A stretch of 64,000 nucleotides of DNA from JACVRX01 sp963819885. Lineage in GTDB: Bacteria > Actinomycetota > Actinomycetes > Jiangellales > Jiangellaceae. The stretch's first letter is position 1, and each line of letters opens with the position of its first letter. The stretch covers positions 62,001 to 126,000 of the forward strand of contig CAWFXV010000024.1 of the NCBI GenBank assembly GCA_963819885.1, written 5' to 3'. The position numbers were made by a program, and so were the translations under genes. The notes beneath the pieces are model-generated. The model saw only the letters and a program-made list of their open reading frames with translations, had not been told where the DNA came from and ran no database searches. Positions 34,732 to 43,105 of this stretch are shown piece by piece.

Positions 34732-35688
34732 GTGAAGGCGGTCGTCTACGACCGGTACGGGTCCCCCGATGTGCTGCAGGTCGAGGACGTGCCCATACCC
34801 TCGCCCGCGGTCGGCCAGGTGCGGGTGAAGGTCGCCGCGACCTCAGTCAACCTCAGCGACTGGGAGTGCCTGCGCGGATCGCCCGCGTACGCGCGGATCG
34901 GCGGGCTGCGTTCCCCGGCTCGCCGGACCCTCGGATCGGACATCGCCGGCCTGGTCGACGACGTCGGGGAAAGGGTGACCCGGTTCCGAACCGGAGACGA
35001 GGTGTATGGCGACAACCTCGAGCTCAAGGGAGGCTTCGCGGAGTACGCGCTCGCGCCGGAATCCGCACTCGCCCACAAGCCGGCCCAGCTCACGTTCGCT
35101 GAGGCGTCGACCATCCCGCAGGCGGGCGCGATCGCCTTGCAGGGCACGCAGAGCGCCGTGACGGCTCGCCGGGTGCTGATAAACGGCGCCGGCGGAGGGT
35201 CGGGATCCTTCGCGATTCAGCTCGCCAAGCGGCTCGGTGCTCACGTCACCGGTGTCGACAACGCCGCCAAGCTGGACTTCATGCAGTCGGTCGGCGCCGA
35301 TGACGTGATCGACTACGGCCGGGCCGACTTCACCCGGACCACCCAGCCGCACGACCTGATCCTGGACCTGGTCGCGCACCGATCGGTGTTCGCCTACCGG
35401 CGTGCGCTGGCACCCGGCGGCATGTATCGGTGCGTCGGTGGTTCGGTGCCCACGCTGCTGCGCGTGCTCACCGTCGGCTGGCTGATTGGGCGGCTCACCG
35501 GTCGCGCAATCGGGATCCTCGCCGTCAAGGAGGGGCCGACCCACTTCCACCCGCTTGCCGCCCTCTGCGCTACCGGGGATATCAGGATCCACATCCACCG
35601 CACCTACGCACTCGACGAGGTTCCCGCCGCGCTTGCTGATGTCGGTGAGGGACGCGCTCTCGGCAAAGTCGTTGTCGGTCTCTCCTGA
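34732..35688 (+). CDS. NAD(P)-dependent zinc-free alcohol dehydrogenase / quinone oxidoreductase (MDR)
   Basis: A 318-residue medium-chain dehydrogenase/reductase starting VKAVVYDRYGSPDVLQVEDV. The GroES-like half contains GSDIAGLVDDVGERV and the cofactor half contains RVLINGAGGGSGSFAIQLAK. It lacks the catalytic and structural zinc cysteines of classical ADHs, so it belongs with the quinone-reductase-like MDRs. GTG 34732 is chosen by homology; the local ribosome site is poor. The substrate is not predictable. Confidence 0.88.
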   Translation: MKAVVYDRYGSPDVLQVEDVPIPSPAVGQVRVKVAATSVNLSDWECLRGSPAYARIGGLRSPARRTLGSDIAGLVDDVGERVTRFRTGDEVYGDNLELKGGFAEYALAPESALAHKPAQLTFAEASTIPQAGAIALQGTQSAVTARRVLINGAGGGSGSFAIQLAKRLGAHVTGVDNAAKLDFMQSVGADDVIDYGRADFTRTTQPHDLILDLVAHRSVFAYRRALAPGGMYRCVGGSVPTLLRVLTVGWLIGRLTGRAIGILAVKEGPTHFHPLAALCATGDIRIHIHRTYALDEVPAALADVGEGRALGKVVVGLS

Positions 35689-35721
35689 CGCACTACGAAC
35701 ACATCCGTGGCCCCGGGCCGG

Positions 35722-36210
35722 TCAAGCCAGTGAGACTGCCGCACGCACCTGGTCCAGCATCTCCTTCTCGCCCCTGCTGACCTGCTCCGCGCCGAACCCC
35801 ATGAAGCCGCCCTCCTTGGCGGCGTTGGCGGCGGCTTGCGCCGAGGCGACCAGCCACTGGCCGAACGCCGCGGTTTCTTCGGGGGTCGCCCGAGCCGCAA
35901 CAATCGCCTGGACGGCGCTCAGCTCGACCAGCACCTGCTCACCCACCGGTGCGGTCCCCTCCGACGAGGGGCGGTACCCCTTGAGCGGGTTCCGCTTCTG
36001 CTGGACCTCCGCCTGGATGTCGAGGGCCACCTCGGTCACCAGTTGCTCCCGACTGGAAGGATTCGTGGCGGACTTGACTGTCGCCATCGACTCCTTCGCG
36101 GCCTCGATAGGACCGCCGGGATCGGCCAGGGCGATGGCCAGACCGGCCGCGAACGGCGCCCGCACGATCCGGCTCCACTCCTCCTCGGAGAAGTCACTCT
36201 TGGTCGTCAC
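35722..36210 (-). CDS. conserved hypothetical protein
   Basis: A 162-residue, mainly helical soluble protein starting MTTKSDFSEEEWSRIVRAPF and ending near GFMGFGAEQVSRGEKEMLDQ, a pattern I recall from conserved proteins of unknown function. The GTG start has AAGGAC about 6 bases upstream. It is convergent with the MDR gene. No catalytic motif is visible. Confidence 0.75.
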   Translation of the reverse strand: MTTKSDFSEEEWSRIVRAPFAAGLAIALADPGGPIEAAKESMATVKSATNPSSREQLVTEVALDIQAEVQQKRNPLKGYRPSSEGTAPVGEQVLVELSAVQAIVAARATPEETAAFGQWLVASAQAAANAAKEGGFMGFGAEQVSRGEKEMLDQVRAAVSLA

Positions 36211-36347
36211 GGCACGTCCTTTCGTCCTGGGGCTGGCGGGGTGGGCTGTCCGCGGCCGTCCGCGCGCCCCGCGCGCCAGTCTCCCCGGTCGCGCCGGACA
36301 TTGTCACGGTCCGCTGGGACGTCAGGAACCGACGATCATGCCGCAGT

Positions 36348-36367
36348 GAGGGCGGCTACGCTCGCCC
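36348..36367. repeat. 20-bp direct repeat, left copy beside the NYN gene
   Basis: GAGGGCGGCTACGCTCGCCC, identical to 37410-37429. The unit is itself an imperfect dyad (GGGCG...CGCCC) and could form a hairpin. The copies flank the NYN-domain gene. Confidence 0.85.
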
Positions 36368-36505
36368 TGTCATGCCGCTGGCCGAGTGGGCCGCGGTGTG
36401 CACCGTGACGGATGTCGGTCGGCGGCATAGTGTCGCGGTTTGGGGTGCGGGCGGTCGGCAGCGTTCAGCAGGCTGGCCACCCCGCATCGACGAGACGGAG
36501 CCTGC

Positions 36506-37375
36506 ATGACCGATGACAGCACGCGCCTTGCCGTCCTGATCGATGCCGACAACACCTCGCCGAAGTTGATCAAGGAGATGTTCGAGGAGTTGGCGAGTTA
36601 CGGGACCATCACCGTCAAGCGGGCGTACGGCGACTGGACCAACCCACGCCTCAACGGCTGGCGCGAGGTTCTCCTCGGTAACGCAATCTCCCCGCAGCAG
36701 CAGTTCGCGTACACCTCCGGCAAGAACGCCACCGACTCGGCGCTGATTATCGATGCCATGGATCTGCTGTACTCCGGGCATGTCGAGGGGTTTGCAATCG
36801 TCTCCAGCGACAGCGACTTCACCCCACTGGCCACCCGACTCCGCGAGTCGGGGAAGCGGGTAATCGGCGTCGGGCAGCGCAAGACGCCGAAAGCTTTCGT
36901 CGAGGCGTGCGAGAGGTTCGTGTTCCTCGAGGTCCTCGCCCGCGAGGGCGTTGCAACTGCTCAGGCAATGGAGCCGGCGAAGGACGAGCAGCCCCGCCCG
37001 ATCCAGAGCGTGCTGACGAAAGCCATGAACAAGGTCGACACCGACGACGAGGACTGGGCTTCTCTCAGCGCGCTCGGCAACCACCTGAACCGGACCGACC
37101 CCTCGTTCGACTCGCGCAACTACGGGTTCGGCAGGCTCAGCGACTTGGTCAAGGCGCAGCCGTTCATGGAGACGAGGACGGTCACCGCGCCGGGTGGTCG
37201 CGGGCAGCTGTGGCTGCGCCTTAAGGGTCGGCGACCCGTCGAGCGGGCGCCGACTGAACAGCCAGTTAAGAAGGTGGCCAAGAAAGGCGCCGTCGCGAAG
37301 TCGGCCAAGAAGACGACGCGGAGGGCCGCGCCGAAAGGCTTAGCTTCGAACGCCGAAGGCGACGCGCAGCCGTAG
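36506..37375 (+). CDS. NYN domain (LabA-like) protein with C-terminal LOTUS/OST-HTH domain
   Basis: A 289-residue protein. Residues 1-150 form a PIN-like NYN ribonuclease domain with acidic residues in VLIDADNTSP, the Asp of NATDSALIIDAMDLLYSG and SSDSDFTPLATRLRESGK. Residues about 170-245 look like an OST-HTH/LOTUS RNA-binding domain (GNHLNRTDPSFDSRNYGF, then LSDLVKAQPF). A Lys/Ala-rich tail follows. It is probably an RNA-processing or RNA-silencing enzyme with an unknown target. ATG 36506 has GGAG 6 bases upstream. Two identical 20-bp repeats flank it. Confidence 0.88.
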   Translation: MTDDSTRLAVLIDADNTSPKLIKEMFEELASYGTITVKRAYGDWTNPRLNGWREVLLGNAISPQQQFAYTSGKNATDSALIIDAMDLLYSGHVEGFAIVSSDSDFTPLATRLRESGKRVIGVGQRKTPKAFVEACERFVFLEVLAREGVATAQAMEPAKDEQPRPIQSVLTKAMNKVDTDDEDWASLSALGNHLNRTDPSFDSRNYGFGRLSDLVKAQPFMETRTVTAPGGRGQLWLRLKGRRPVERAPTEQPVKKVAKKGAVAKSAKKTTRRAAPKGLASNAEGDAQP

Positions 37376-37409
37376 CGCCTTGCGCCGACGCCCTCATCTG
37401 GCGCGCGCA

Positions 37410-37429
37410 GAGGGCGGCTACGCTCGCCC
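37410..37429. repeat. 20-bp direct repeat, right copy beside the NYN gene
   Basis: Second copy of the 20-bp sequence at 36348-36367, 35 bp after the NYN stop. The pair delimits a segment of about 1.06 kb. Confidence 0.85.
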
Positions 37430-37457
37430 GGATCTGGCCGCCATCGTGTTCGACCTG

Positions 37458-37844
37458 TCAGGGTGAGGGTGGCCCGCCGACGTTGAACGTCGAGTCCCCG
37501 CTGCCGGCTCGCACAACGATGATGTCTGCCGGCACTATCGAGGGGTTGCTCTCTCGGTGCACCGCCCCTTTCGGAACGTAGACGAAGTCGCCGGGTCCGG
37601 CCTCGACGGTGTTCGAGCCGTTCGAGCCGAACTCCATCTTCAGTGCACCGCTGAGGACGTATATCACCGTCTCGTACTCGCCGTGGTGATGCCACCCCGA
37701 GGCCATTCCCGCCTCGGTGCGGACGAAGCCGGCCCAGGTCCCGACGGTGGCGACGGCCTGCTGCCTGGCCAACCCCGGCGTCGCTGGCCCAGGCGTCCTA
37801 TCGGCGGGTGTGACAACAAGGATCGGGTCTTGCTGTATGTCCAT
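37458..37844 (-). CDS. cupin domain-containing protein
   Basis: A 128-residue small cupin. Motif 1 is GWHHHGEYETVIYVLSG with metal-binding histidines and Glu, and motif 2 is GPGDFVYVPKGAVHRE. It may bind a metal and act as a dioxygenase, isomerase or sensor; no substrate is evident. ATG 37844 has GAGGAG 5 bases upstream. The upstream open frame to 38003 is not supported. Confidence 0.88.
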   Translation of the reverse strand: MDIQQDPILVVTPADRTPGPATPGLARQQAVATVGTWAGFVRTEAGMASGWHHHGEYETVIYVLSGALKMEFGSNGSNTVEAGPGDFVYVPKGAVHRESNPSIVPADIIVVRAGSGDSTFNVGGPPSP

Positions 37845-37999
37845 GACCGCTCCTCGTGACCCATCAGTCGTGGGTCCATGCTCGTGCTGTCCGCGGCCCC
37901 GCCTGCAGGCGATTGCGCGAGACGCTAGTGGGGCCAGACGAGTCCGTGGCTCCACGTCGCTCGGCGAGTCGTTGAGAACCATCCGCAAGTCGCGAGCCA

Positions 38000-38221
38000 T
38001 CAACGGATGAGCGTCGTCTTCGGGCGCACCACGCAGAACTCGTTTCCCTCAGCATCTGCGAGCACGGTCCAGGACTCGGCACCGGTCTGGCCGATGTTCA
38101 CTTTTTGCGCCCCGAGCGCCAGAAGGCGTTCGATCTCGGCGTCCCGATCGTCAATGCCGGTCGTGAGGTCCAGGTGCACGCGGTTCTTGACGATCTTCGT
38201 GTCCGGCACGGCGCAACCCAA
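38000..38221 (-). pseudogene. VOC/glyoxalase-like protein, C-terminal half only
   Basis: A 73-residue open frame containing VPDTKIVKNRVHLDL and LADAEGNEFCVV, which are the second half of a glyoxalase-like VOC domain of about 125 residues. The N-terminal beta-alpha-beta unit is absent; the adjacent reductase gene ends 46 bp away. It is therefore a truncated relic, although the remaining frame is open. Confidence 0.7.
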
Positions 38222-38267
38222 CCGGCGGTAGGGGGCAGGTGCGCGAGGGTGCGAGGTCCCTGCGTCG

Positions 38268-38827
38268 TTACGGAAGGCGATAGCGGAGGTGGACGACGCC
38301 GCTGCTGAACCGGTGCTCGTCGATGAGCTTCAGATCGGCGCGCATGTCGGTCGGCAGTGCGGGTGTGCGCCCACCGAGGACGACTGGCCAGACGAACAAG
38401 GCCAATTCGTCGACCAGCCCAGCGACGAGAGCCTGGGCTGCCAGGTTCGGGCCACCGACCAACAGATCCCTACTGGCGGCGGCCTTCAGTTCGCGTACCG
38501 CGCTGGGGTCGAAGTGGCGTTCGAGCCGAGTGTTCGCGGTGCGTGGTGCGGCCAGGGTCGAGGAGAGTAGACGACCTTGTCCGCCGCCTGCCAGGCGCTC
38601 GCGTAGTCGGCCATGAGGTCCGACTGGTTGGCCCGGGTGGCGTCGGTCTCCCACACAGCCAGGGTCTCGTACATGCGCCGCCCATAGAGGTACAAGCCTG
38701 CGGACCGCATGAGCTCGGTGATGAACACGAACACGTCGTCGTCGGGCGGAGCCCAGTCGAAGGCGCCGCGCTCATCCTCGGTGCAGCCGTCGAGGGACAT
38801 GTTCGACGCGTAGATCAACTTCGCCAT
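38268..38827 (-). pseudogene. RibD C-terminal/dihydrofolate-reductase-like protein, frame broken by one base
   Basis: The N-terminal part (MAKLIYASNMSLDGCTEDE, with YLYGRRMYETLAVWE) and the C-terminal part (RDLLVGGPNLAAQALVAGLV, with FVWPVVLGG) lie in two frames that meet near 38560-38570. The total of 560 bp is one base short of a whole number of codons, and one added base gives a normal protein of about 186 residues. The start is fixed by AGGAG 6 bases before ATG 38827. It is either a recent mutation or an assembly error. Confidence 0.8.
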
Positions 38828-39121
38828 GACACGCTCCTGCATCACCTTCGACGAACTCGACGCCCTCGTCCAACCCTAGGGCCGGGGGAAGGACCCGAAC
38901 CCTTGGGTCGTCGAACCGAGCGGGCATGGCAACGCTGTCGGGCGATGAACGGGGTTGGGACGTTGGCGTGGCCAGAGGCCATGCACTGTTTGAACACGTC
39001 CCGTGTGCTCGCCCGGGCGTTTCGACCCTGCTCCGGCGTGGCAGCCCACTTGCCGCGAACCCAGGTCGAGTGCGCTCCGTCTCTGTCGTACGCTGCCAAA
39101 CGCGCGTCGATCGGAGACCCG

Positions 39122-40159
39122 ATGGCCAAGCTATCCATGCACGAGGACCTCCCGTTTGACGAGGAGACGACGCCACCGCGGGTGTCGACTGGCGATCTCC
39201 CCATGCACGGGGAGATCCGGCGGTTTGTCACTGACGCCTACGAGCGGTACCGCGGCAACGACAGCGGCGCCGTCGCGGACTATATCCCGGTGCTGGCGGA
39301 GGCATCGCCGGATCTGTTCGGGATTGCCGTGGTCGGTCCCTGGGGCCGGTCGTTCGAGATCGGCGATGTGGCCGCCCGGTTCTCTATCCAAAGCGTCGCC
39401 AAGCCGTTCGTGTTCGGCCTCGTCTGCGACACGCTGGGCTACGAGGAGGCTCGGCTGCGGCTGGGCGTGAACAGCACCGGCTTCCCGTTCAACTCGCTGA
39501 TGGCCGTGGAGCTCAACGCCGCGCGGACGATGAACCCGCTGGTGAACGCCGGCGCGATCGCCACCACCAGTCTCGCGCCGGGCGCCACATCGGAGGAGAA
39601 GTGGGAGTCAATCCGGGAACGGCTGTCCAGGTTCGCGGGACGCCAGCTCACCATGAGCGCGGAGGTTTACACGTCCGAGTCCGCCACCAACATGCGCAAC
39701 CAGGGCATCGCCCACCTCCTCAAGAGCTACGAGCGGCTCTACTTCGACCCCGACGAGGCGACCGACATCTACACCCGTCAGTGCTCACTGGAGGTGACGG
39801 TCCATGACCTCGCGGTTATGGCGGCCACCTTGGCGAACGGCGGTGTGAACCCGGCGACTGGCGAGACTGTGCTCAGACCCGGCGTGTGCCGGCGAGTGCT
39901 GGCAGTGATGGCGAGCGCCGGCCTGTACGAGCTGACGGGCGACTGGCTCTACCAGATCGGGGTCCCTGGCAAGAGCGGCGTCAGCGGCGGCATCGTGACG
40001 GTTTCCCCCGGCAAGGGCGGGCTGGCCACGTACTCGCCACCTCTGGACGCGGCCGGCAACAGCATCCGCGGCCAGCTGGCGACCAAGTACCTCGCCGAAC
40101 GGCTCGGGCTCAACCTCTTCTCGTCCGTTCCCGCGGAGGGATCTCCGCCCCAGTTCTGA
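39122..40159 (+). CDS. glsA: glutaminase A
   Basis: A 345-residue serine-dependent glutaminase (beta-lactamase fold) hydrolysing glutamine to glutamate and ammonia. The Ser-x-x-Lys motif lies in FSIQSVAKPF, and PLVNAGAIATTSL, a Tyr-containing SYERLYFDPDEATDIYTRQC segment and GKSGVSGGIVTVSPGKGGLA are diagnostic. It lacks the C-terminal STAS domain of longer homologues. ATG 39122 has GGAG 6 bases upstream. Confidence 0.93.
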   Translation: MAKLSMHEDLPFDEETTPPRVSTGDLPMHGEIRRFVTDAYERYRGNDSGAVADYIPVLAEASPDLFGIAVVGPWGRSFEIGDVAARFSIQSVAKPFVFGLVCDTLGYEEARLRLGVNSTGFPFNSLMAVELNAARTMNPLVNAGAIATTSLAPGATSEEKWESIRERLSRFAGRQLTMSAEVYTSESATNMRNQGIAHLLKSYERLYFDPDEATDIYTRQCSLEVTVHDLAVMAATLANGGVNPATGETVLRPGVCRRVLAVMASAGLYELTGDWLYQIGVPGKSGVSGGIVTVSPGKGGLATYSPPLDAAGNSIRGQLATKYLAERLGLNLFSSVPAEGSPPQF

Positions 40160-40269
40160 CTCGGCCACTCCGCGACCGCGATGTCGGCCGCGTGGTTGGC
40201 CCGGGCGACGATGGGTGGCGCCCTGTCGCCAAGCCAGCGGGTTGGCGGCTCCGGCCAAGGCCGGCCGCT

Positions 40270-40402
40270 TGCCGCTCGCAGGTTACACGTGGGTCCAGCC
40301 TGGTCACAACGCGTCATTTCGGGCTTCTCGCAGTGACACGCAGGTGACACGGACCGATTGTATGAAGGCGGGAAGCGGCGGCTGACCTGCGGTGATGTGT
40401 GG
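40270..40402 (-). repeat. segment downstream of tRNA-Val(CAC), homologous to the segment after tRNA-Val(GAC)
   Basis: Read on the minus strand from the tRNA 3' end, about 130 bp (CACATCACCGCAGGTCAG onward) aligns with 44560-44700 on the plus strand, with most positions conserved by eye. The shared part includes the paired motif GTCACCTGCGTGTCAC versus GTCACCCACGCGTCAC. No CDS is supported here. Confidence 0.7.
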
Positions 40403-40474
40403 TGGGCGATACTGGGATCGAACCAGTGACCCCCTCGGTGTGAACGAGGTGCTCTCCCGCTGAGCTAATCGCCC
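40403..40474 (-). tRNA. tRNA-Val(CAC)
   Basis: A 72-nt cloverleaf on the minus strand with acceptor GGGCGAT/ATCGCCC, anticodon stem CCTCG/CGAGG and loop TTCACAC giving anticodon CAC. The T-arm is GGTTCGATCC. CCA is encoded at 40400-40402. Confidence 0.95.
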
Positions 40475-40541
40475 GCTGCGAGCGAGACGATACCTCAGGG
40501 GTGGCGCAGCGCCCGAACAGCAAGACTCGACGAACGGACGC

Positions 40542-40994
40542 TCAGAACCAGTCCAGAGCCGATTGAATTTGAGCTGGCACACCGTAGGTCGCGATGTACC
40601 ACCAGGCGGCCGCCACGGTGAGGATGACGACGAGCGCCAAAATCGCTTGGTTGCGTCGACGGTGTCGAGGGTCAAGCGCGCGGTTCGCCGCTCGCCTGGC
40701 CTGCCGCTTGGCCCAGGCAAGCAGCCGCTCCGCCCACATGAATTCGGTGCTGAGGACCGCCAGGCCGACGAAGATCGCTGCCCACCCCGGGCCCGGCAGA
40801 ACGAGCATGGCGAGGCCGGCGCAGATGATCGCCGTACCGATCGTCAGGACGGTGATCTGCCAGGTGATGTGCAGTGCTCGGTAACGAGCGATCTGGTTAC
40901 GCCACCGGCGATAGCTACTCGGGTGGTCAGCCGTGGCATTCTCACGGTCGGTCGTCACAACCGGGCCTTCGCCCGCCGGGTCCTCATCGACCAC
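40542..40994 (-). CDS. PGPGW-family transmembrane protein
   Basis: A 150-residue membrane protein with three hydrophobic segments. The first pair is separated by the family signature LPGPGWAAIFVGLAVLSTEF (PGPGW motif). A basic loop (RRAANRALDPRHRRRNQ) precedes the last helix. The family has no known function. The GTG start at 40994 is used; it is divergent from the SsgA-like gene. Confidence 0.88.
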   Translation of the reverse strand: MVDEDPAGEGPVVTTDRENATADHPSSYRRWRNQIARYRALHITWQITVLTIGTAIICAGLAMLVLPGPGWAAIFVGLAVLSTEFMWAERLLAWAKRQARRAANRALDPRHRRRNQAILALVVILTVAAAWWYIATYGVPAQIQSALDWF

Positions 40995-41209
40995 CCAGTC
41001 ACTCTAACCGGCGACGAGCCTGAGACGTGCCCGAATCCAGTGCCTTTATCACACCTCGTACCACTGTTGTGGGCCGTCGGGGTGTGGCGTTCGTTACTTC
41101 GTGTTTCATGACAGTAGCGTTCGGGAAGAACGGCACTGGCACGGCATCCCGTGCAAACACCACGTCCTCGTTTGACCAACGGGAGCGCGCGCGAGAAGGA
41201 CTATCGAAC

Positions 41210-41629
41210 ATGGACGGCACGACGGTCTCCTACCCCATCGCCCTGAGCCTGCTCAGCGCCGACGGCGCCGAGCTTCCGCTCGCCGCAGAACTGCGCTATA
41301 GCTCACAGGATCCGCTCGCGGTCGAAGCGCTCTTCGACGACGGCGGCGACGAGCCGGTGCGTTGGGTATTCGCGCGTGATTTGCTCTCGTCAGGACTTGA
41401 CCACCGCTCCGGCGATGGTGATGTCGTCGTATGGCCGACACACGACGCGGATGGAACCCGGGCCGTGCATCTGCGCCTTCGCTCTCCGCACGGTGATGCC
41501 CTACTCGAGGCGTCGGCCGCCGTGATTCAGGAGTTCCTGGTGGCAACCTGGCGGCTGGTGCCGCCGGGTGCCGAGCATGAACACCTCGACGTCGACGGCG
41601 TGCTGGAAGCCCTACTGGGCGACTCGTGA
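41210..41629 (+). CDS. SsgA-family sporulation/cell division regulator
   Basis: A 139-residue SsgA-like protein. Recognisable segments are PLAAELRYSSQDPLAVEALF, VRWVFARDLLSSGL and LRSPHGDALLEASAAVIQEF. SsgA-like proteins are restricted to morphologically complex actinobacteria and position cell division proteins; SsgB recruits FtsZ in Streptomyces. Which subtype this is cannot be decided here. ATG 41210 has GAAGGA 9 bases upstream. Confidence 0.92.
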   Translation: MDGTTVSYPIALSLLSADGAELPLAAELRYSSQDPLAVEALFDDGGDEPVRWVFARDLLSSGLDHRSGDGDVVVWPTHDADGTRAVHLRLRSPHGDALLEASAAVIQEFLVATWRLVPPGAEHEHLDVDGVLEALLGDS

Positions 41630-41702
41630 TGTTGTCGGTGACCAGGTGCGCGAGCTACGGTCTGCTTCTCTGTGCGCCCGGCACTCCGATCGAGGTAACA
41701 GC

Positions 41703-42260
41703 GTGAGTTTCGCCCACGACGTCGAGCGCGCTCTGGACGTGATCGTCGATCTGGTCAATACCGACCCGGCCAGCACCGGCGAAGAAATGCTCCCCGATCC
41801 GGATGCGCTGCGGGAGTTCGTCGTCCGGCATGACCTCAGCGACGTCCATCGAATCACCGACGAGGATCTTGCTGCCGTTCAGGCAATCCGTGCGCCGTTG
41901 CGGGAGGTCTTCCTGGCCGAGGGGGCCGAAGGCTCGGCAAAGTTGCTGAACGATTTGTTCAGCACCATGACCATGTCCCCCCGCCTCACCGACCACGACC
42001 ACTATGCCTGGCACATGCACTACTTCACTCCCGGCGCCGCGGTGGCCGAGCACCTCCTCATCGATGGCGCGATGGCGTTAGCAGTCGTGGTGACGACGGG
42101 CGAACACGAGCGTCTTCAGACGTGTGCTGCGCCCGACTGCAGCCGGGTTCTCGTCGACCTCTCCCGCAACCGGTCCAAGCGCTATTGCGACAGCCGCACC
42201 TGCGGCAACCGTCTGCATGTCGCGGCCTACCGGGAACGGCGTCGCGCCGCGGCGAGCTGA
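41703..42260 (+). CDS. CGNR zinc finger domain-containing protein (DUF1470/ABATE)
   Basis: A 185-residue protein with the N-terminal ABATE region (DLVNTDPASTGEEMLPDPDAL) and a C-terminal CGNR zinc finger: CAAPDCSRVLVD, then SKRYCDSRTCGNRLHVAAYR. This pattern suggests a stress-related transcription regulator. The GTG start has GAGGT 9 bases upstream. It is convergent with pabC (11-bp gap). Confidence 0.9.
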   Translation: MSFAHDVERALDVIVDLVNTDPASTGEEMLPDPDALREFVVRHDLSDVHRITDEDLAAVQAIRAPLREVFLAEGAEGSAKLLNDLFSTMTMSPRLTDHDHYAWHMHYFTPGAAVAEHLLIDGAMALAVVVTTGEHERLQTCAAPDCSRVLVDLSRNRSKRYCDSRTCGNRLHVAAYRERRRAAAS

Positions 42261-42271
42261 CGCCACACCGA

Positions 42272-43105
42272 TCAGGGCTCGGGATCTTCCCTACTGCGCC
42301 GAGCGAATGTGGCCGCGATCTGGCGAGTCACGGAGCCAGGGGCCGAGCCGAAGGTACGGACCCCGTCGTTGCCAATCACCGCCGACACCGCCTGCACATC
42401 CCGCGTCGTGGACGTGAGGAACACCTCGTCCGCCTGCCCGAGTACGTCGATGGACAGCTCCGCTTCGGTAGCTTCGGACCATTCGAGGACCAGTGCCCTG
42501 GTGACTCCGGCCAGAGCGCCGGTCGTCAGGGCCGGCGTGAGCACCCTGTCACCCAGGACGACGAACACGTTGCTACCCGTTCCCTCGGACAACCGCCCCT
42601 GCGTATCGGCGAACAGCGCCTCACCGGCGGCGAAGCGCTTGGCGTACGCGAGTGCGACGACGTTCTCCGCGTACGACGTCGTCTTCAGACCGGCCAGCGC
42701 TCCTCGCTCGTTTCGTGGCCACGGGACGACAGCGACCGTGGTGGAATCCGGCCAGGGTTCCATCGGCGCCAGGGCAACCACGAGCGTCGGCTTGGCGTCA
42801 CCGCGGCCCGAGCCCAGCTGTGCAAGCCCGCCGGTATAGGTGATGCGCAGGCGATACCGGCCCGATGGCGCTTGCGCGACAACGTCAGCGCCCGCCTTGG
42901 CGACCAGCTCGAGATCGGGCGGCCGCAGACCAAGGCCCGCCGCGGACCGGGCCAGCCGATCCAGGTGCCGACCGAGGGCGAACGGCACCGAGTCGAGCAC
43001 TTTCACCGTCTCGAACACGCCGTCGCCAACCGTCAGCCCGTGATCGAAGGCGCTGACCACGGCATCGGCCTCGTCGACCAGCTGGCCGTCGACCCAAGTC
43101 TTCAC
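42272..43105 (-). CDS. pabC: aminodeoxychorismate lyase / class IV aminotransferase
   Basis: A 277-residue class IV PLP enzyme. The start VKTWVDGQLVDEADA, the catalytic Lys within LAGLKTTSYAENV, and GRLSEGTGSNVFVV are diagnostic. Together with the upstream chorismate-using gene it should release p-aminobenzoate for folate synthesis, although branched-chain or D-amino acid aminotransferases share this fold. The GTG start overlaps the pabB stop by 4 bp. Confidence 0.88.
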   Translation of the reverse strand: MKTWVDGQLVDEADAVVSAFDHGLTVGDGVFETVKVLDSVPFALGRHLDRLARSAAGLGLRPPDLELVAKAGADVVAQAPSGRYRLRITYTGGLAQLGSGRGDAKPTLVVALAPMEPWPDSTTVAVVPWPRNERGALAGLKTTSYAENVVALAYAKRFAAGEALFADTQGRLSEGTGSNVFVVLGDRVLTPALTTGALAGVTRALVLEWSEATEAELSIDVLGQADEVFLTSTTRDVQAVSAVIGNDGVRTFGSAPGSVTRQIAATFARRSREDPEP

